Source: Beijerinckiaceae bacterium (lineage in GTDB: Bacteria; Pseudomonadota; Alphaproteobacteria; Rhizobiales; Beijerinckiaceae). From it: a stretch of 64,000 nucleotides of DNA. The translations under genes were made by a program, and so were the position numbers. The number at the start of each line of letters is the position of its first letter. The stretch's first letter is position 1. The stretch spans positions 129,001 to 193,000 of the forward strand of contig JAPZSB010000006.1 in the NCBI GenBank assembly GCA_027531565.1, written 5' to 3'. Below are positions 48,557-56,772 of the stretch, one piece after another. The notes below the pieces were generated by a model. It had not been told where the DNA came from. It worked only from the letters and a program-made list of their open reading frames with translations, and made no database searches.

Positions 48557-48943
48557 ATGCAGATCGGAACCGCCGCCAAAGCCAGTGGCGTCTCTGCGAA
48601 AATGATCCGGCATTACGAAGCCATTGGGCTCATCCAGTCCGGCGCCCGACAGACAAACGGATATCGCGACTATGAGTCCCGCGATGTCCACGAGTTGCGC
48701 TTCATTCGCAGCGCGCGCGATCTCGGGTTCTCGCTGGATGAAATCAGGACGCTCCTGGATCTATGGCGCAACAAAGGTCGAAGCAGTCGCGACGTTCATC
48801 AACTGGCATCGAGGCATCTCTCCGATATCGAGCGAAAGATCGTCGAATTACAGGCGATGGCAGCAACGCTTCGAGAGCTGCTCCATGCCTGCAAGGGCGA
48901 TTCTCGGCCCGATTGCCCGATTCTTGACGGGATTGGCAGATAG
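48557..48943 (+). CDS. cueR: CueR-like MerR-family copper regulator
   Basis: 128 residues. [69 protein letters not shown] is the MerR winged helix; the C-terminal [16 protein letters not shown] has the two metal-binding Cys (C-x7-C) with the CPIL wording of CueR. GGGAGG is 7 nt before ATG 48557. It should activate copA when Cu(I) binds. Confidence 0.92.
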   Translation: MQIGTAAKASGVSAKMIRHYEAIGLIQSGARQTNGYRDYESRDVHELRFIRSARDLGFSLDEIRTLLDLWRNKGRSSRDVHQLASRHLSDIERKIVELQAMAATLRELLHACKGDSRPDCPILDGIGR

Positions 48944-48963
48944 ACGGCGAAAATTATCCCAAA

Positions 48964-49431
48964 TCAACGAGGTAACGAGAATCCATTTGGGTAGTCGAGA
49001 AACACGCTTTGTCCTCCGCCCTTGGCGAAGGACATGACTTTGAACGGATCCGGTTTCATCCCGAGAGCCTCCATGCCGGGCGAGCCACCGGGCATGTCCG
49101 GGACGGCGATCCCGAGAATGGGTGGCCTCGAAGCCAACATTTTCTCGATCGCCTCGATGGGCACATGCCCCTCCACGACGTAGCCCTCGATAAAGGCGGT
49201 GTGGCAGGATTGCAGCGTCGCTGGCACACCGGCCCGGAGCTTCACCGGAGCGAGATCATCCTCGTTGACAATCGTGACCGCAAAGCCAGCCCGTCGCAGA
49301 TAGTTTGCCCATGCACCGCAGCAGCCACAATTCGGGCTGCGATGGACGACAACAGATGGGCGCGCCGTCGCGGCCAGCGGGGAGGCGATGGCGGCGGCCA
49401 GAAGGCTTAATGTCAGGCGCCGGGTGATCAT
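48964..49431 (-). CDS. DUF411 (CopG-type) metal-binding protein
   Basis: 155 residues with a signal peptide (ITRRLTLSLLAAAIASPLAATA). SPNCGCCGAWANYLRRAGFAV is the Cys-rich metal site, and GVPATLQSCHTAFIEGYVVEGHVPIEAIEKML...GIAVPDMPGGSPGMEA the rest of the DUF411 fold. Members are periplasmic copper-resistance proteins of undefined mechanism. Its ATG overlaps the upstream small-protein gene by 4 nt, and it ends 20 nt from convergent cueR. Confidence 0.9.
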   Translation of the reverse strand: MITRRLTLSLLAAAIASPLAATARPSVVVHRSPNCGCCGAWANYLRRAGFAVTIVNEDDLAPVKLRAGVPATLQSCHTAFIEGYVVEGHVPIEAIEKMLASRPPILGIAVPDMPGGSPGMEALGMKPDPFKVMSFAKGGGQSVFLDYPNGFSLPR

Positions 49432-49676
49432 GGGCGCGTCTCCATTTTGCCATCTGTCGAATTCGTCAGCGCGAGAATCCAGAGCGCGATCAGGTTGACG
49501 CCCGGCACCAGCGCAAGCACCGACCAGAAAGGCGAAAACCCGAGCCGCTTCAGGATCAGGCCAACGGGATAAAGGATCGCAGCAGCCATCAGCGCGAACA
49601 TGAGCCAATGGCCCAAACCCCAACCGTAACCCATCATCCAGCCATATCCGTCATTCCCGTAGTGAAACATGATCAT
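49428..49676 (-). CDS. Small membrane protein of the copper cluster
   Basis: 82 residues, not assigned to a named family. Tyr/Gly/Trp/Met-rich start (MFHYGNDGYGWMMGYGWGLGHW) and two hydrophobic helices (LMFALMAAAILYPVGLILKRL, FWSVLALVPGVNLIALWILAL). Met and His at the N-terminus could bind copper. It is coupled to DUF411 by overlap and lies 19 nt after the multicopper oxidase. Start at the first or second ATG (49676 or 49670). Confidence 0.75.
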   Translation of the reverse strand: MIMFHYGNDGYGWMMGYGWGLGHWLMFALMAAAILYPVGLILKRLGFSPFWSVLALVPGVNLIALWILALTNSTDGKMETRP

Positions 49677-49694
49677 TCTCCTTCATGGATGAAG

Positions 49695-51197
49695 TCAGGA
49701 AACAGAAAGCTCGGTCATCATGCCGGTCGCCATGTGATAAAGGTGATGGCAATGGATGTACCAGGCGCCCGGCTTATCGGCATCGAAAGCCACCATCACC
49801 GGCGTATGTGGCGGCACAATGATTGTATCGCGCACCGGCCCGGAAAAGCGCCCGGCGCGGGAGCCGACGACCTGGAAATGATGCCCATGCAGATGCATGG
49901 GATGCATCATCATCGTCGGATTCATGAACATGATCTCGATACGCTCACCAACCCTGGCTTCGAGCGATTGATGCTCCCCGTGGATTTTACCGTTGATCGT
50001 CCAGCGATACCCTACCTCCTCGCCGAGCATCAGATGATAGGTCCGATCGGCCTTCCGCTCCGGCAGCGGTGTCATGGCTCGCAGCCGCTCATCCAAGGCG
50101 AGAGACGTGTAAGGCGCATCCTCGAGAGCACTTTTGTCGAGTTTGGCGATTGCAGCGCCAGCTGTTGTCAGGATGATCCCGGTACGACGACGATCGGCCT
50201 CGACCTGCGCAAATATGGGGAAGGCCCCGCCTTCCCTTGGGATCCTAACGAGAAGATCGATCCTTTGGCCCTGAGCCAGCGGAAACCGCCGGCTCTTCAA
50301 CGGCTGGCAGCGCGACCCGTCAACTGCGATGCACTCGGCTTCGAGAGCGCCCGTGTCGATGAAAAAGGCTGTCGCTGTTCCGCCATTCACAATCCGAAGG
50401 CGCGCTGTGCCGCCCTTCTCGACGCGGACAACCTCCGGATCATCGAGGGTCCGATCATTGGCGAGATAGGCATCATAACGGACATCGTTAGCGTGCACGC
50501 GCATGCCGGCCATGCTTGGCATCATTCCGCCGCCACGATGGTTCATTTTGCCGTGCATCATGCCACCCATGGGCATGGAGCCATGGTTCATCCCGGGGTG
50601 TCCCGGCATTGGCGAGGAGGCTCGACCACCCGGAAGAGATCCTGTGGAGCCGTGAGCACCTGCCTCGTGCGCATTGGCGGCGCCAAGCTCGGAAAGAATT
50701 TCGGCCGGGGAACGAAATGCAAAGTCATGCAGCATGACAGCAATGTCCTGCACGTCGCCGGCATCGCGTTCCCTTGTGATCATCGGCGCAGCGAGCAATT
50801 GCTGTTCAGTCAGTTGATGCGAATGCATCCAATGCGTTCCGGGCGTGAGCAGGAAATCATGGATGTCTTGGGCTGCCGGTGCGAGTGCACCGCCATTCGG
50901 CCGCGCGCGATCCTGATCTGCCGCGGCATGAACCTGGCCATGCCAATGCATGACGAGGGGATCGGCGGTAGCATTCCGAACAATGCCGGAGAAGCGCTCG
51001 CCTTCGTTCGTGATGAGACCCCTATGGCCGTTGCGCCCTTCGATGCCAAAGACCTTGGCTGGCTTGCCATTTACCTCCAGGGTGCGGCTCGCCACAGTCA
51101 AAAGCGGGGTTTCAGCCGAGGACGGATGACCGGAAAACGGCGCCACGAAAGCGGCAACGCCCGTCGCAGCGACAAAAGATCGACGAGTGATCGGCAT
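49695..51197 (-). CDS. Multicopper oxidase (periplasmic, Tat-exported)
   Basis: 500 residues. The leader MPITRRSFVAATGVAAFVAP has a twin-Arg motif (RRSFV). All four copper motifs are present: LVMHWHG, HWMHSHQ, HPMHLHGHHF and WYIHCHHLYHMATGM (type 1 Cys, His and Met). A Met/His-rich stretch about residues 195-230 (MPGHPGMNHGSMPMGGMMHG and on) resembles the substrate-binding loop of CueO/PcoA. It oxidises Cu(I) to Cu(II). ATG 51197 is preceded by GGAGG; the longer upstream frame has no family match. Confidence 0.93.
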   Translation of the reverse strand: MPITRRSFVAATGVAAFVAPFSGHPSSAETPLLTVASRTLEVNGKPAKVFGIEGRNGHRGLITNEGERFSGIVRNATADPLVMHWHGQVHAAADQDRARPNGGALAPAAQDIHDFLLTPGTHWMHSHQLTEQQLLAAPMITRERDAGDVQDIAVMLHDFAFRSPAEILSELGAANAHEAGAHGSTGSLPGGRASSPMPGHPGMNHGSMPMGGMMHGKMNHRGGGMMPSMAGMRVHANDVRYDAYLANDRTLDDPEVVRVEKGGTARLRIVNGGTATAFFIDTGALEAECIAVDGSRCQPLKSRRFPLAQGQRIDLLVRIPREGGAFPIFAQVEADRRRTGIILTTAGAAIAKLDKSALEDAPYTSLALDERLRAMTPLPERKADRTYHLMLGEEVGYRWTINGKIHGEHQSLEARVGERIEIMFMNPTMMMHPMHLHGHHFQVVGSRAGRFSGPVRDTIIVPPHTPVMVAFDADKPGAWYIHCHHLYHMATGMMTELSVS

Positions 51198-51297
51198 GGA
51201 GACCTCCTCAGTCCGGCTTCTCAAATGAGTGCCTGAGCTTAGGCCAGCAGCTCGATAATGTATTTGATCTATCGCACGGAAATTATTGCAGAATATT

Positions 51298-51858
51298 TCA
51301 GTTTTGTTTCTGAGTTGCGCGCTGGAAGGGAAGCTTGACGCCCATCCGTCCCAGCAGGCCATCGCGCCAAATGACGACATGGATGAGGGCGCCGACAATG
51401 TGAAGCGTGAGCAAGGCATAGAGCGCACGGGTCAGCAGGACGTGGACAGGACCGGCAGCGGAGATGATGTACATCTTCAAAAATCCAGTAACCGGAAGCA
51501 GGATCAAGATCAGATAGATGCCGGCATGCGTCAGTTTCGAAAGCGTGGCCAGGTTTGGCTTTGGAAATGATGGAGGTGCCACCGGGTAGCGAAAACGCAG
51601 CCAAAGGCGCAAACCGACAAAAAGCAGAATGAGACCACCTGAAACCGCATGAATTTGATGCAATATGAGATCGAATGGGTCAATCGGTAGCCCAAGATGA
51701 GGTGCGTGATGCGTTCGTGCAATGGCGGGGTAGGTCCATAATTGTATGAGCAGGAGCACCACGGTGGTCCAATGCAGAGCTTGCTGCGTCCCGGAATACG
51801 TTTCTTGCAACGGCTTATCCCGCCTTCTGAAGGATGCGTCCGCCCGCGGAGGGCTCAC
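51298..51858 (-). CDS. Cytochrome b561-like membrane protein
   Basis: 186 residues with four membrane helices. Paired His residues for haem b are in QQALHWTTVVLLLIQLW, LILHQIHAVSGGLILLFVGLRLWLRFR, LTHAGIYLILILLPVTGFLKMY and LLTLHIVGALIHVVIWRDGLLGRM. Such proteins pass electrons between the quinone pool and periplasmic partners. It lies 100 nt before the multicopper oxidase on the same strand and may supply or drain electrons in copper handling; the partner is unproven. Confidence 0.85.
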   Translation of the reverse strand: MSPPRADASFRRRDKPLQETYSGTQQALHWTTVVLLLIQLWTYPAIARTHHAPHLGLPIDPFDLILHQIHAVSGGLILLFVGLRLWLRFRYPVAPPSFPKPNLATLSKLTHAGIYLILILLPVTGFLKMYIISAAGPVHVLLTRALYALLTLHIVGALIHVVIWRDGLLGRMGVKLPFQRATQKQN

Positions 51859-52008
51859 GCAGACATCGGATAAAACCTTCGTACATCTAAGAAATGAGGG
51901 GATTGTTCGTTTTGATGACTCAAAACCGATTTATCTGACCTGTGCGCCTATGTTGGCACCGTTAGGGTCGATGTATCGAACAGCACTTCTCTGCGATGCT
52001 TAACCAAT

Positions 52009-52033
52009 GCGGGCGACCAGTTAGGTCGCCCGC
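52009..52033 (-). terminator. Terminator of the hupE-anchor operon
   Basis: GCGGGCGACC (52009-52018) and GGTCGCCCGC (52024-52033) make a perfect 10-bp stem with a 5-nt loop, 14 nt after the stop of the membrane-anchor gene (minus strand). The downstream run on the minus strand is only ATTGGTT, so termination may be partial. Confidence 0.7.
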
Positions 52034-52047
52034 CCGGTTAGCCTCGA

Positions 52048-52692
52048 TCAGACCTTCTTGAGGTCGATATAGTCGCCGTTGACTTTCAGCTTGATTGTCA
52101 CGGTTTCCTTGTCGCGATTGCGCCAGAACCAACCATGCGTCCCATCGAATTTGGCTTCAAGAATGCCCGTATCGCCAGCTACGCCGCGATCCTTCTTATA
52201 GCTCTGTTCCTTGCCGCTGCCCGGCGTGCCATGCATGTCATAGTTGACCTTGCCGCTGGTCACGTCCCAGGCATAGTTCACCTTGGCGCCCTTCTTCATG
52301 CTCATCTTGTATTCAACCCCTTCACCGGGCTTGAGCGAAATCGTGATCTCGTCGGAGCGTGAAGCCGCCTGTGCAACCTTCAGCTCCTGCGCCTGGGCGG
52401 AGCTGATAAACAAGCTCGCAACAAACCAGCCAAGGCCGGACTTCTTCTCCGGCTGTGTCTGCTGGTCCATCTTGCGGTCAGCCTCGGCTTCGGCCGCAAG
52501 CTGCTTCTTGATCTCGCCCATTTCGGTGAGCTTCAGCATCTGCCCAATGCCGGTGGGGTCGATCGCATGTTCGGCTGGCAGCACGACTGTGAAGAGCAGA
52601 ACGATCGCAATTGTAAAGGCGATGATCGTCGACTTGATGAGCTGGGCCGTGCTTGGCAGTTCGGCGCGAGTGGGAATCTCGGAATTGTACAT
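52048..52692 (-). CDS. Transmembrane anchor protein (HupE-associated)
   Basis: 214 residues. One N-terminal helix (STIIAFTIAIVLLFTVVLPAEHAID, about 22-46), a helical linker, a second short hydrophobic stretch (LGWFVASLFISSAQAQ) and a C-terminal beta-rich domain (ITISLKPGEGVEYKMSMKKGAKVNYAWDVTSGKVNYDMHG...FDGTHGWFWRNR). I know this pattern as the transmembrane anchor protein found next to HupE/UreJ genes; no molecular role is established. It is 11 nt after hupE on the same strand. Confidence 0.8.
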   Translation of the reverse strand: MYNSEIPTRAELPSTAQLIKSTIIAFTIAIVLLFTVVLPAEHAIDPTGIGQMLKLTEMGEIKKQLAAEAEADRKMDQQTQPEKKSGLGWFVASLFISSAQAQELKVAQAASRSDEITISLKPGEGVEYKMSMKKGAKVNYAWDVTSGKVNYDMHGTPGSGKEQSYKKDRGVAGDTGILEAKFDGTHGWFWRNRDKETVTIKLKVNGDYIDLKKV

Positions 52693-52703
52693 GGGTCAGG
52701 TCC

Positions 52704-53450
52704 TCAAGCGAGTGATTTGATGTAGCCAGCGATATGCATGCCCATCAGGATGAAGCCGGCAGACATCATCGCGACATTGGCGGTGTAGGCGTGGCGCCAG
52801 AACCCAGTGGAACGGCGCCAGTAGCTCATGGCAATCAGGATCGCGCCCAGCGCCAGCAACTGGCCGAGTTCGACACCGATGTTGAAGGCGATGAGGTTGG
52901 TGAGCAGGCCATCCTTTGCGATCTGGTATTCTTGAACCTTGGCCGCGAGACCAAAGCCGTGGAAGAGGCCGAAAATCAGGGTTGCTGCCTTGGTGTTCGG
53001 CTGGAACCCGAACCAACGCTGGAATGCGCCCATATTGTCGAGCGCCTTGTAGACGACCGAAAAACCGATGATGGCATCGATAATGTAGGCGCTGATCGCG
53101 ATGTTGTAATAGACGCCGAGGATCATCGTCGTCGAATGACCAATCGCAAAAAGGGTCACGTAAATCGCAATGTGGTTCAGCCTGTAGAGGAAGAAGATCA
53201 CACCGGCCAGGAACAGCAGGTGATCATAGCCGGTCATCATGTGCTTCGCCCCGAGATACATGAAGGGGATGAAGTGGACGCCTGTGATCTCCTGGATATA
53301 GCCCTTGTCGCCCTCGGCCACAGCATGCGCGAGAGCATGGCCGGGTAAGGCGAGAAGGCCCAGCGCCAAGGTGCTGAACGCAACAAGCGCAAGGGTGAAG
53401 GCGGAATTCCGGCCAAACCGGAAGTCTGCCCTTGAGACAGTCTCTTGCAT
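52704..53450 (-). CDS. HupE/UreJ-type metal permease
   Basis: 248 residues with a leader (NSAFTLALVAFSTLALGLLALPGHALAHA) and about six to seven helices. The HupE signature HFIPFMYLGAKHMMTGYDHLLFLAGVIFFL has the metal-binding His-x4-D-H form, and FGLFHGFGLAA is the second family His motif. The family moves nickel or cobalt. ATG 53450 has AGGAG upstream. It sits between a His-rich secreted protein and the anchor gene, and likely under the divergent RcnR-type repressor. Confidence 0.88.
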   Translation of the reverse strand: MQETVSRADFRFGRNSAFTLALVAFSTLALGLLALPGHALAHAVAEGDKGYIQEITGVHFIPFMYLGAKHMMTGYDHLLFLAGVIFFLYRLNHIAIYVTLFAIGHSTTMILGVYYNIAISAYIIDAIIGFSVVYKALDNMGAFQRWFGFQPNTKAATLIFGLFHGFGLAAKVQEYQIAKDGLLTNLIAFNIGVELGQLLALGAILIAMSYWRRSTGFWRHAYTANVAMMSAGFILMGMHIAGYIKSLA

Positions 53451-53506
53451 GGAATTGCTCCTGATGAGGGGATAACTCGAGCGCGGGATCAGTCCGCGCC
53501 ACTTCA

Positions 53507-53872
53507 TCAGGATTGACGTGGCGGACGTTCCAACCGCGATGGCTCGCCGTCGCGGCCGACCATGGTTTCGAAAATCACCGCTGTTTTGGGCAGTGGACCG
53601 AAAAGCGGGTGCATCAGCCGGGCCGCAACGGCGGCTTCGTGGCTGTGATCGCCGGGATTATGCGGTTTTTGGTTCGCATGGCCCGGTTCGTCGTCGTCAT
53701 GGGAATGTCCGTGATCAGCCTGCCGGTGGTCTTGATCCGCGGTCGGAAGACCAGTCGAGTCGGTCATTTCGGCGCCGGGCTTGCCATGAAGATGAAACTG
53801 CGCACGCAAGGGCGGCGCCAGCAGCAAGGCCAGCGTCAGCATTCCCAACAAGAGGGCTCGTAGAACATGCAT
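53507..53872 (-). CDS. His/Asp-rich secreted metal-binding protein
   Basis: 122 residues, no named family. A signal peptide (LRALLLGMLTLALLLAPPLRAQ) is followed by FHLHGKPG and a His/Asp-rich segment (DQDHRQADHGHSHDDDEPGHANQKPHNPGDHSHE), a likely Ni/Co/Zn chelator. The start is uncertain: ATG 53872 begins the signal peptide but lacks a good ribosome site; the frame is open to 54013. It is 56 nt upstream of hupE in the same direction. Confidence 0.65.
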   Translation of the reverse strand: MHVLRALLLGMLTLALLLAPPLRAQFHLHGKPGAEMTDSTGLPTADQDHRQADHGHSHDDDEPGHANQKPHNPGDHSHEAAVAARLMHPLFGPLPKTAVIFETMVGRDGEPSRLERPPRQS

Positions 53873-53959
53873 GAGGTGGTAACTGGTTCGATGCCGGTGA
53901 ATGGGCAAGGCAATCTCTCGTCTTGAAACCACGAATGCGGTAAAAATTTGATTGCTGTA

Positions 53960-53979
53960 TCCTATCGGGGGGGATAGGA
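53960..53979. promoter_or_regulatory. RcnR/CsoR-family operator (G-tract with inverted flanks)
   Basis: TCCTATC (53960-53966), a run of six G (53967-53972), then GATAGGA (53973-53979): perfect 7-bp inverted flanks around G6. RcnR and DmeR repressors recognise G/C-tracts flanked by inverted AT-containing arms. A -35-like TTGATT at 53948 places it over the promoter of the adjacent repressor gene, and it also lies upstream of the divergent His-rich/hupE operon. Confidence 0.8.
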
Positions 53980-54018
53980 CTCTTGGCACATCATTCATCG
54001 CTGTGAAAGGCAAGTGGC

Positions 54019-54288
54019 ATGTCGGTTCACCAATCTCACCCCGAGATCATCAAGCGGTTGAAGCGGGCCGAGGGGCACCTTCATTCCGTTATCGGCATGA
54101 TCGAGGCCGGGCGACCCTGCCTCGACGTTGCGCAGCAGCTTCATGCGGTCGAGAAGGCCATCGCGGAAGCCAAAAAAGCCCTCATCCACGATCACCTCGA
54201 TCATTGCCTCGAGGATGTCGCCGGCGCGATCTCGCGCGACCAGCGCCATGTGATCGACGAGTTCAAAGCCATCACCAAGTATCTGTGA
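54019..54288 (+). CDS. Metal-sensing repressor, CsoR/RcnR/DmeR family
   Basis: 89 residues, all helical. SHPEIIKRLKRAEGHLHSVIGMIEAGRPCLDVAQQLHAVEKAIAEAKKALIHDHLDHCLEDV carries the family metal site: N-terminal His, Cys in GRPCLDV (about 34), and His in IHDHLDHC (about 58-63). That His-rich set suggests Ni(II)/Co(II) rather than copper or formaldehyde. It precedes an NreB-like exporter by 7 nt and its operator is visible upstream. Confidence 0.88.
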   Translation: MSVHQSHPEIIKRLKRAEGHLHSVIGMIEAGRPCLDVAQQLHAVEKAIAEAKKALIHDHLDHCLEDVAGAISRDQRHVIDEFKAITKYL

Positions 54289-54295
54289 AACGACG

Positions 54296-55486
54296 ATGCT
54301 GGCCGTACTTGCAAGCCGCACTTATCGCCACCTGTTCTTCGCGCAGGTCGTGGCCCTGATCGGGACGGGCCTTGCCACAGTGGCCTTGGGCTTGCTCGCC
54401 TTTTCGCTGGCGAGAGAGAATGCTGGAGCGGTGCTAGGTACGGCCTTGGCGATCAAGATGATTGCCTATGTCTGCGTGGCGCCGGTCGCGGCAGCCTTTG
54501 CGGAGCGCGTGCCGCGGCGGGCGATGCTCGTGGTGCTTGATCTTGTTCGGGCCGGAGTCGCGTTGTTCCTGCCCTTCGTCACCGAGATCTGGGAGGTCTA
54601 TCTGCTGATCTTCCTGCTGCAATCCGCGTCGGCGGCTTTCACGCCGACCTTTCAGGCCACGATCCCCGATGTGCTCCCCGATGAAGCGGAATACACCCGT
54701 GCGCTCTCGCTTTCGCGTCTCGCCTATGATCTTGAAAGCCTGCTGAGCCCAATGCTTGCAGCTTTGCTGCTCACGGTGATGAGCTTCCACACGCTCTTTG
54801 CTGGCACGGTGATCGGCTTTCTGGCATCCGCTGCCCTTGTGCTTTCCGTGACGCTGCCAAGTCCCAAACCAACAATCCCGCGCGGGATCTATGACCGGAC
54901 CACGCGTGGCATTCGGCTTTATCTTTCGACCCCAAGGCTTCGCGGGCTTTTGGCGATCAGTCTTGCCGTTGCCGCCGGCGGCGCGCTTGTGATTGTGAAC
55001 ACTGTCGTCTTCGTTCAGGCAAAATTTGGCATGACACAGGCCGATACAGCCCTGGCGCTTGCGGCCTTTGGCGCCGGGTCCATGACCATCGCGCTGGCCT
55101 TGCCGAGACTTCTGGACCAGCTTCCCGATCGCCCTGTCATACTGGCGGGTGCAAGCCTTCTTTGCCTTGGCACCGCGCTGGCTGCCATGCTGCCCAACTA
55201 TCTGTGGCTGTTGCCGCTCTGGTTCGCAATGGGTGCCGGATACTCGATGGCACAGACGCCATCAGGCCGGTTGCTCCGCCGGTCGTCGTTGGCGGAGGAT
55301 CGACCGGCTCTGTTTGCCGCACAATTCGCTCTCAGCCATGCCTGCTGGCTGATTACTTATCCCCTGGCCGGATGGGCCGGCGCAAAATTCGGGTTGCCGA
55401 TCGCCGCTCTCCTGTTGGCCGGGTTAGCCGCATGCGGTGTTCTGGCTGCCGTGCAACTCTGGCCGTCAGAATCGAAAGCCAAGTGA
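54296..55486 (+). CDS. MFS exporter, NreB-like (nickel resistance)
   Basis: 396 residues with 12 predicted helices. RHLFFAQVVALIGTGLATVALGLLAF, VPRRAMLVVLDLVRAGVAL (motif A region) and the absence of a periplasmic adaptor fit MFS drug/metal exporters; the position after an RcnR-type repressor and beside hupE suggests nickel or cobalt export, as for NreB. The substrate call is contextual; the C-terminus is not His-rich, unlike classical NreB. Confidence 0.8.
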   Translation: MLAVLASRTYRHLFFAQVVALIGTGLATVALGLLAFSLARENAGAVLGTALAIKMIAYVCVAPVAAAFAERVPRRAMLVVLDLVRAGVALFLPFVTEIWEVYLLIFLLQSASAAFTPTFQATIPDVLPDEAEYTRALSLSRLAYDLESLLSPMLAALLLTVMSFHTLFAGTVIGFLASAALVLSVTLPSPKPTIPRGIYDRTTRGIRLYLSTPRLRGLLAISLAVAAGGALVIVNTVVFVQAKFGMTQADTALALAAFGAGSMTIALALPRLLDQLPDRPVILAGASLLCLGTALAAMLPNYLWLLPLWFAMGAGYSMAQTPSGRLLRRSSLAEDRPALFAAQFALSHACWLITYPLAGWAGAKFGLPIAALLLAGLAACGVLAAVQLWPSESKAK

Positions 55487-55600
55487 GCGATGCTGCCTGT
55501 AGTGGAACCTTCTTCGCGGCGACCATCCTGCATGCGCGATCGGCGGCCCTGCACGCCGGTTAGAGGATTGCCGGTTACCAACCTGCCTTCATTCCTGCTT

Positions 55601-55720
55601 ATCTTCGCAAGCGAAAAGGATATTCCAGGCTTGTTCTCCATTCTCGCTGATTCAGGGGCGACGGTTCTGCTGACGCTGAATGCCCTGCATATGCTCGGCT
55701 CGAATCCCGAAAAGGTGTGA
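55601..55720 (+). pseudogene. C-terminal remnant of a Zn/Cd-type P1B ATPase
   Basis: The frame ends IPGLFSILADSGATVLLTLNALHMLG, which matches the invariant C-terminal helix of ZntA/CadA-type ATPases (xxADTGATVLVTLNALRLL). Nothing upstream in the frame belongs to such a protein, so this is the broken 3' end of a lost gene, left between the NreB-like exporter and the methyltransferase gene. Confidence 0.65.
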
Positions 55721-55730
55721 GGACAATCGC

Positions 55731-56333
55731 ATGATCCCTATGGAGGCCGTGAGCTACCTGCTCTTTGTCGTCTATCTTGCCACCTTTTTCGGGTTGACGT
55801 TCACAGCGGCAAAACACGTCGGTAGTTCCGTTTGGCTGTTTGGCCTGCCGACATCTGGTCAGGCTTTGCCGGCCATGCTGTTCCGGCTTGGGTTTGCCAG
55901 CGCCGCGCTTTGGCCGCCGGTCCGGGTAGCCCTGGATGGCGCTTATATGGATCCTCTCCGAGCCATGCTGGATGGCGTTGCTATGGACATTACCGGGCAT
56001 CTTCTGATCGCGATCGGCGCCTGTATCGCAGCAGTATCCCAGGTGCATATGGGCGCTTCATGGCGGGTCGGAACGGCAGAGGGCAAGACCGGCGCTTTGG
56101 TGGATGATGGTCCGTTTGCGATCTCACGCAATCCGGTCTTCGTCGGACAGATTATCCTGTTTATCGGCTTGTTTGCTGTCTTCCCGGACATCGTCCAGTT
56201 CGGACTGACCGCCGCTATCATCCTTGCAGCGCATCTTCAGGTCAAAATTGAAGAGCGTGTTCTCATCGCCAGTCTGGGCGAGCCCTATCAAGCCTATATG
56301 GCGAGGGTCAACCGCTGGATCGGTACGCTTTAG
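55731..56333 (+). CDS. Isoprenylcysteine methyltransferase-like membrane protein
   Basis: 200 residues with about five helices. The C-terminal GALVDDGPFAISRNPVFVGQIILFIGLFAVFP...EERVLIASLGEPYQAYMARVNRWI is the ICMT/PEMT methyltransferase pattern (R-N/H-P, EE, GxxYxxY). Bacterial members next to heavy-metal ATPases are frequent but of unknown substrate. GAGGA precedes ATG 55731. It follows directly on the P-type ATPase remnant, its likely former partner. Confidence 0.83.
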   Translation: MIPMEAVSYLLFVVYLATFFGLTFTAAKHVGSSVWLFGLPTSGQALPAMLFRLGFASAALWPPVRVALDGAYMDPLRAMLDGVAMDITGHLLIAIGACIAAVSQVHMGASWRVGTAEGKTGALVDDGPFAISRNPVFVGQIILFIGLFAVFPDIVQFGLTAAIILAAHLQVKIEERVLIASLGEPYQAYMARVNRWIGTL

Positions 56334-56445
56334 AACAGGGCGAAACTCTGGCCTTCACGGGCTTTCCTGCCGGTTTAAGCCTGCTCTCATCCGGAAGCCG
56401 TCTGACCTCCGGTGCGGTTCCTGCCAGGCGGCGTAGTGTCTGGAA

Positions 56446-56772
56446 TCAAGAGACGCGCGGCCCAAGGACGATGATTGCGGCTCCGATCAGGCAAAGTGAT
56501 GCGCCGGATAAATCCCACATGTCCGGCCGCTGGCCCTCAACCTGCCACAGCCATAGTAGAGAACTGGCGATGTAAATGCCGCCATAGGCAGCGAAGGCGC
56601 GCCCTGCGGCCGAGCTTTCAACGAGGGTGAGAAGATACGCGAAGAGCGCGAGTGACACGATGCCGGGGACGACCCACCAGGCAGATTTTCCAAGCCGGAG
56701 CCAAGCCCAGAAGGCAAAGCATCCGGTGATCTCAGCAAGTGCGGCTCCTACATAAACGACGAAGGTCACCAT
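56446..56772 (-). CDS. YnfA family small membrane protein (UPF0060)
   Basis: 108 residues with four helices. [23 protein letters not shown] and [49 protein letters not shown] are the UPF0060 signature. YnfA proteins are similar in size and shape to SMR efflux pumps and have been linked to drug or metal export. Convergent with the methyltransferase gene; no obvious operon partner. Confidence 0.93.
   Translation of the reverse strand: MVTFVVYVGAALAEITGCFAFWAWLRLGKSAWWVVPGIVSLALFAYLLTLVESSAAGRAFAAYGGIYIASSLLWLWQVEGQRPDMWDLSGASLCLIGAAIIVLGPRVS

Noticed and set aside
51746-52003. 85-codon plus-strand frame near the cytochrome b561 start
   Set aside because: Antisense to the cytochrome N-terminus and lacking coding character.
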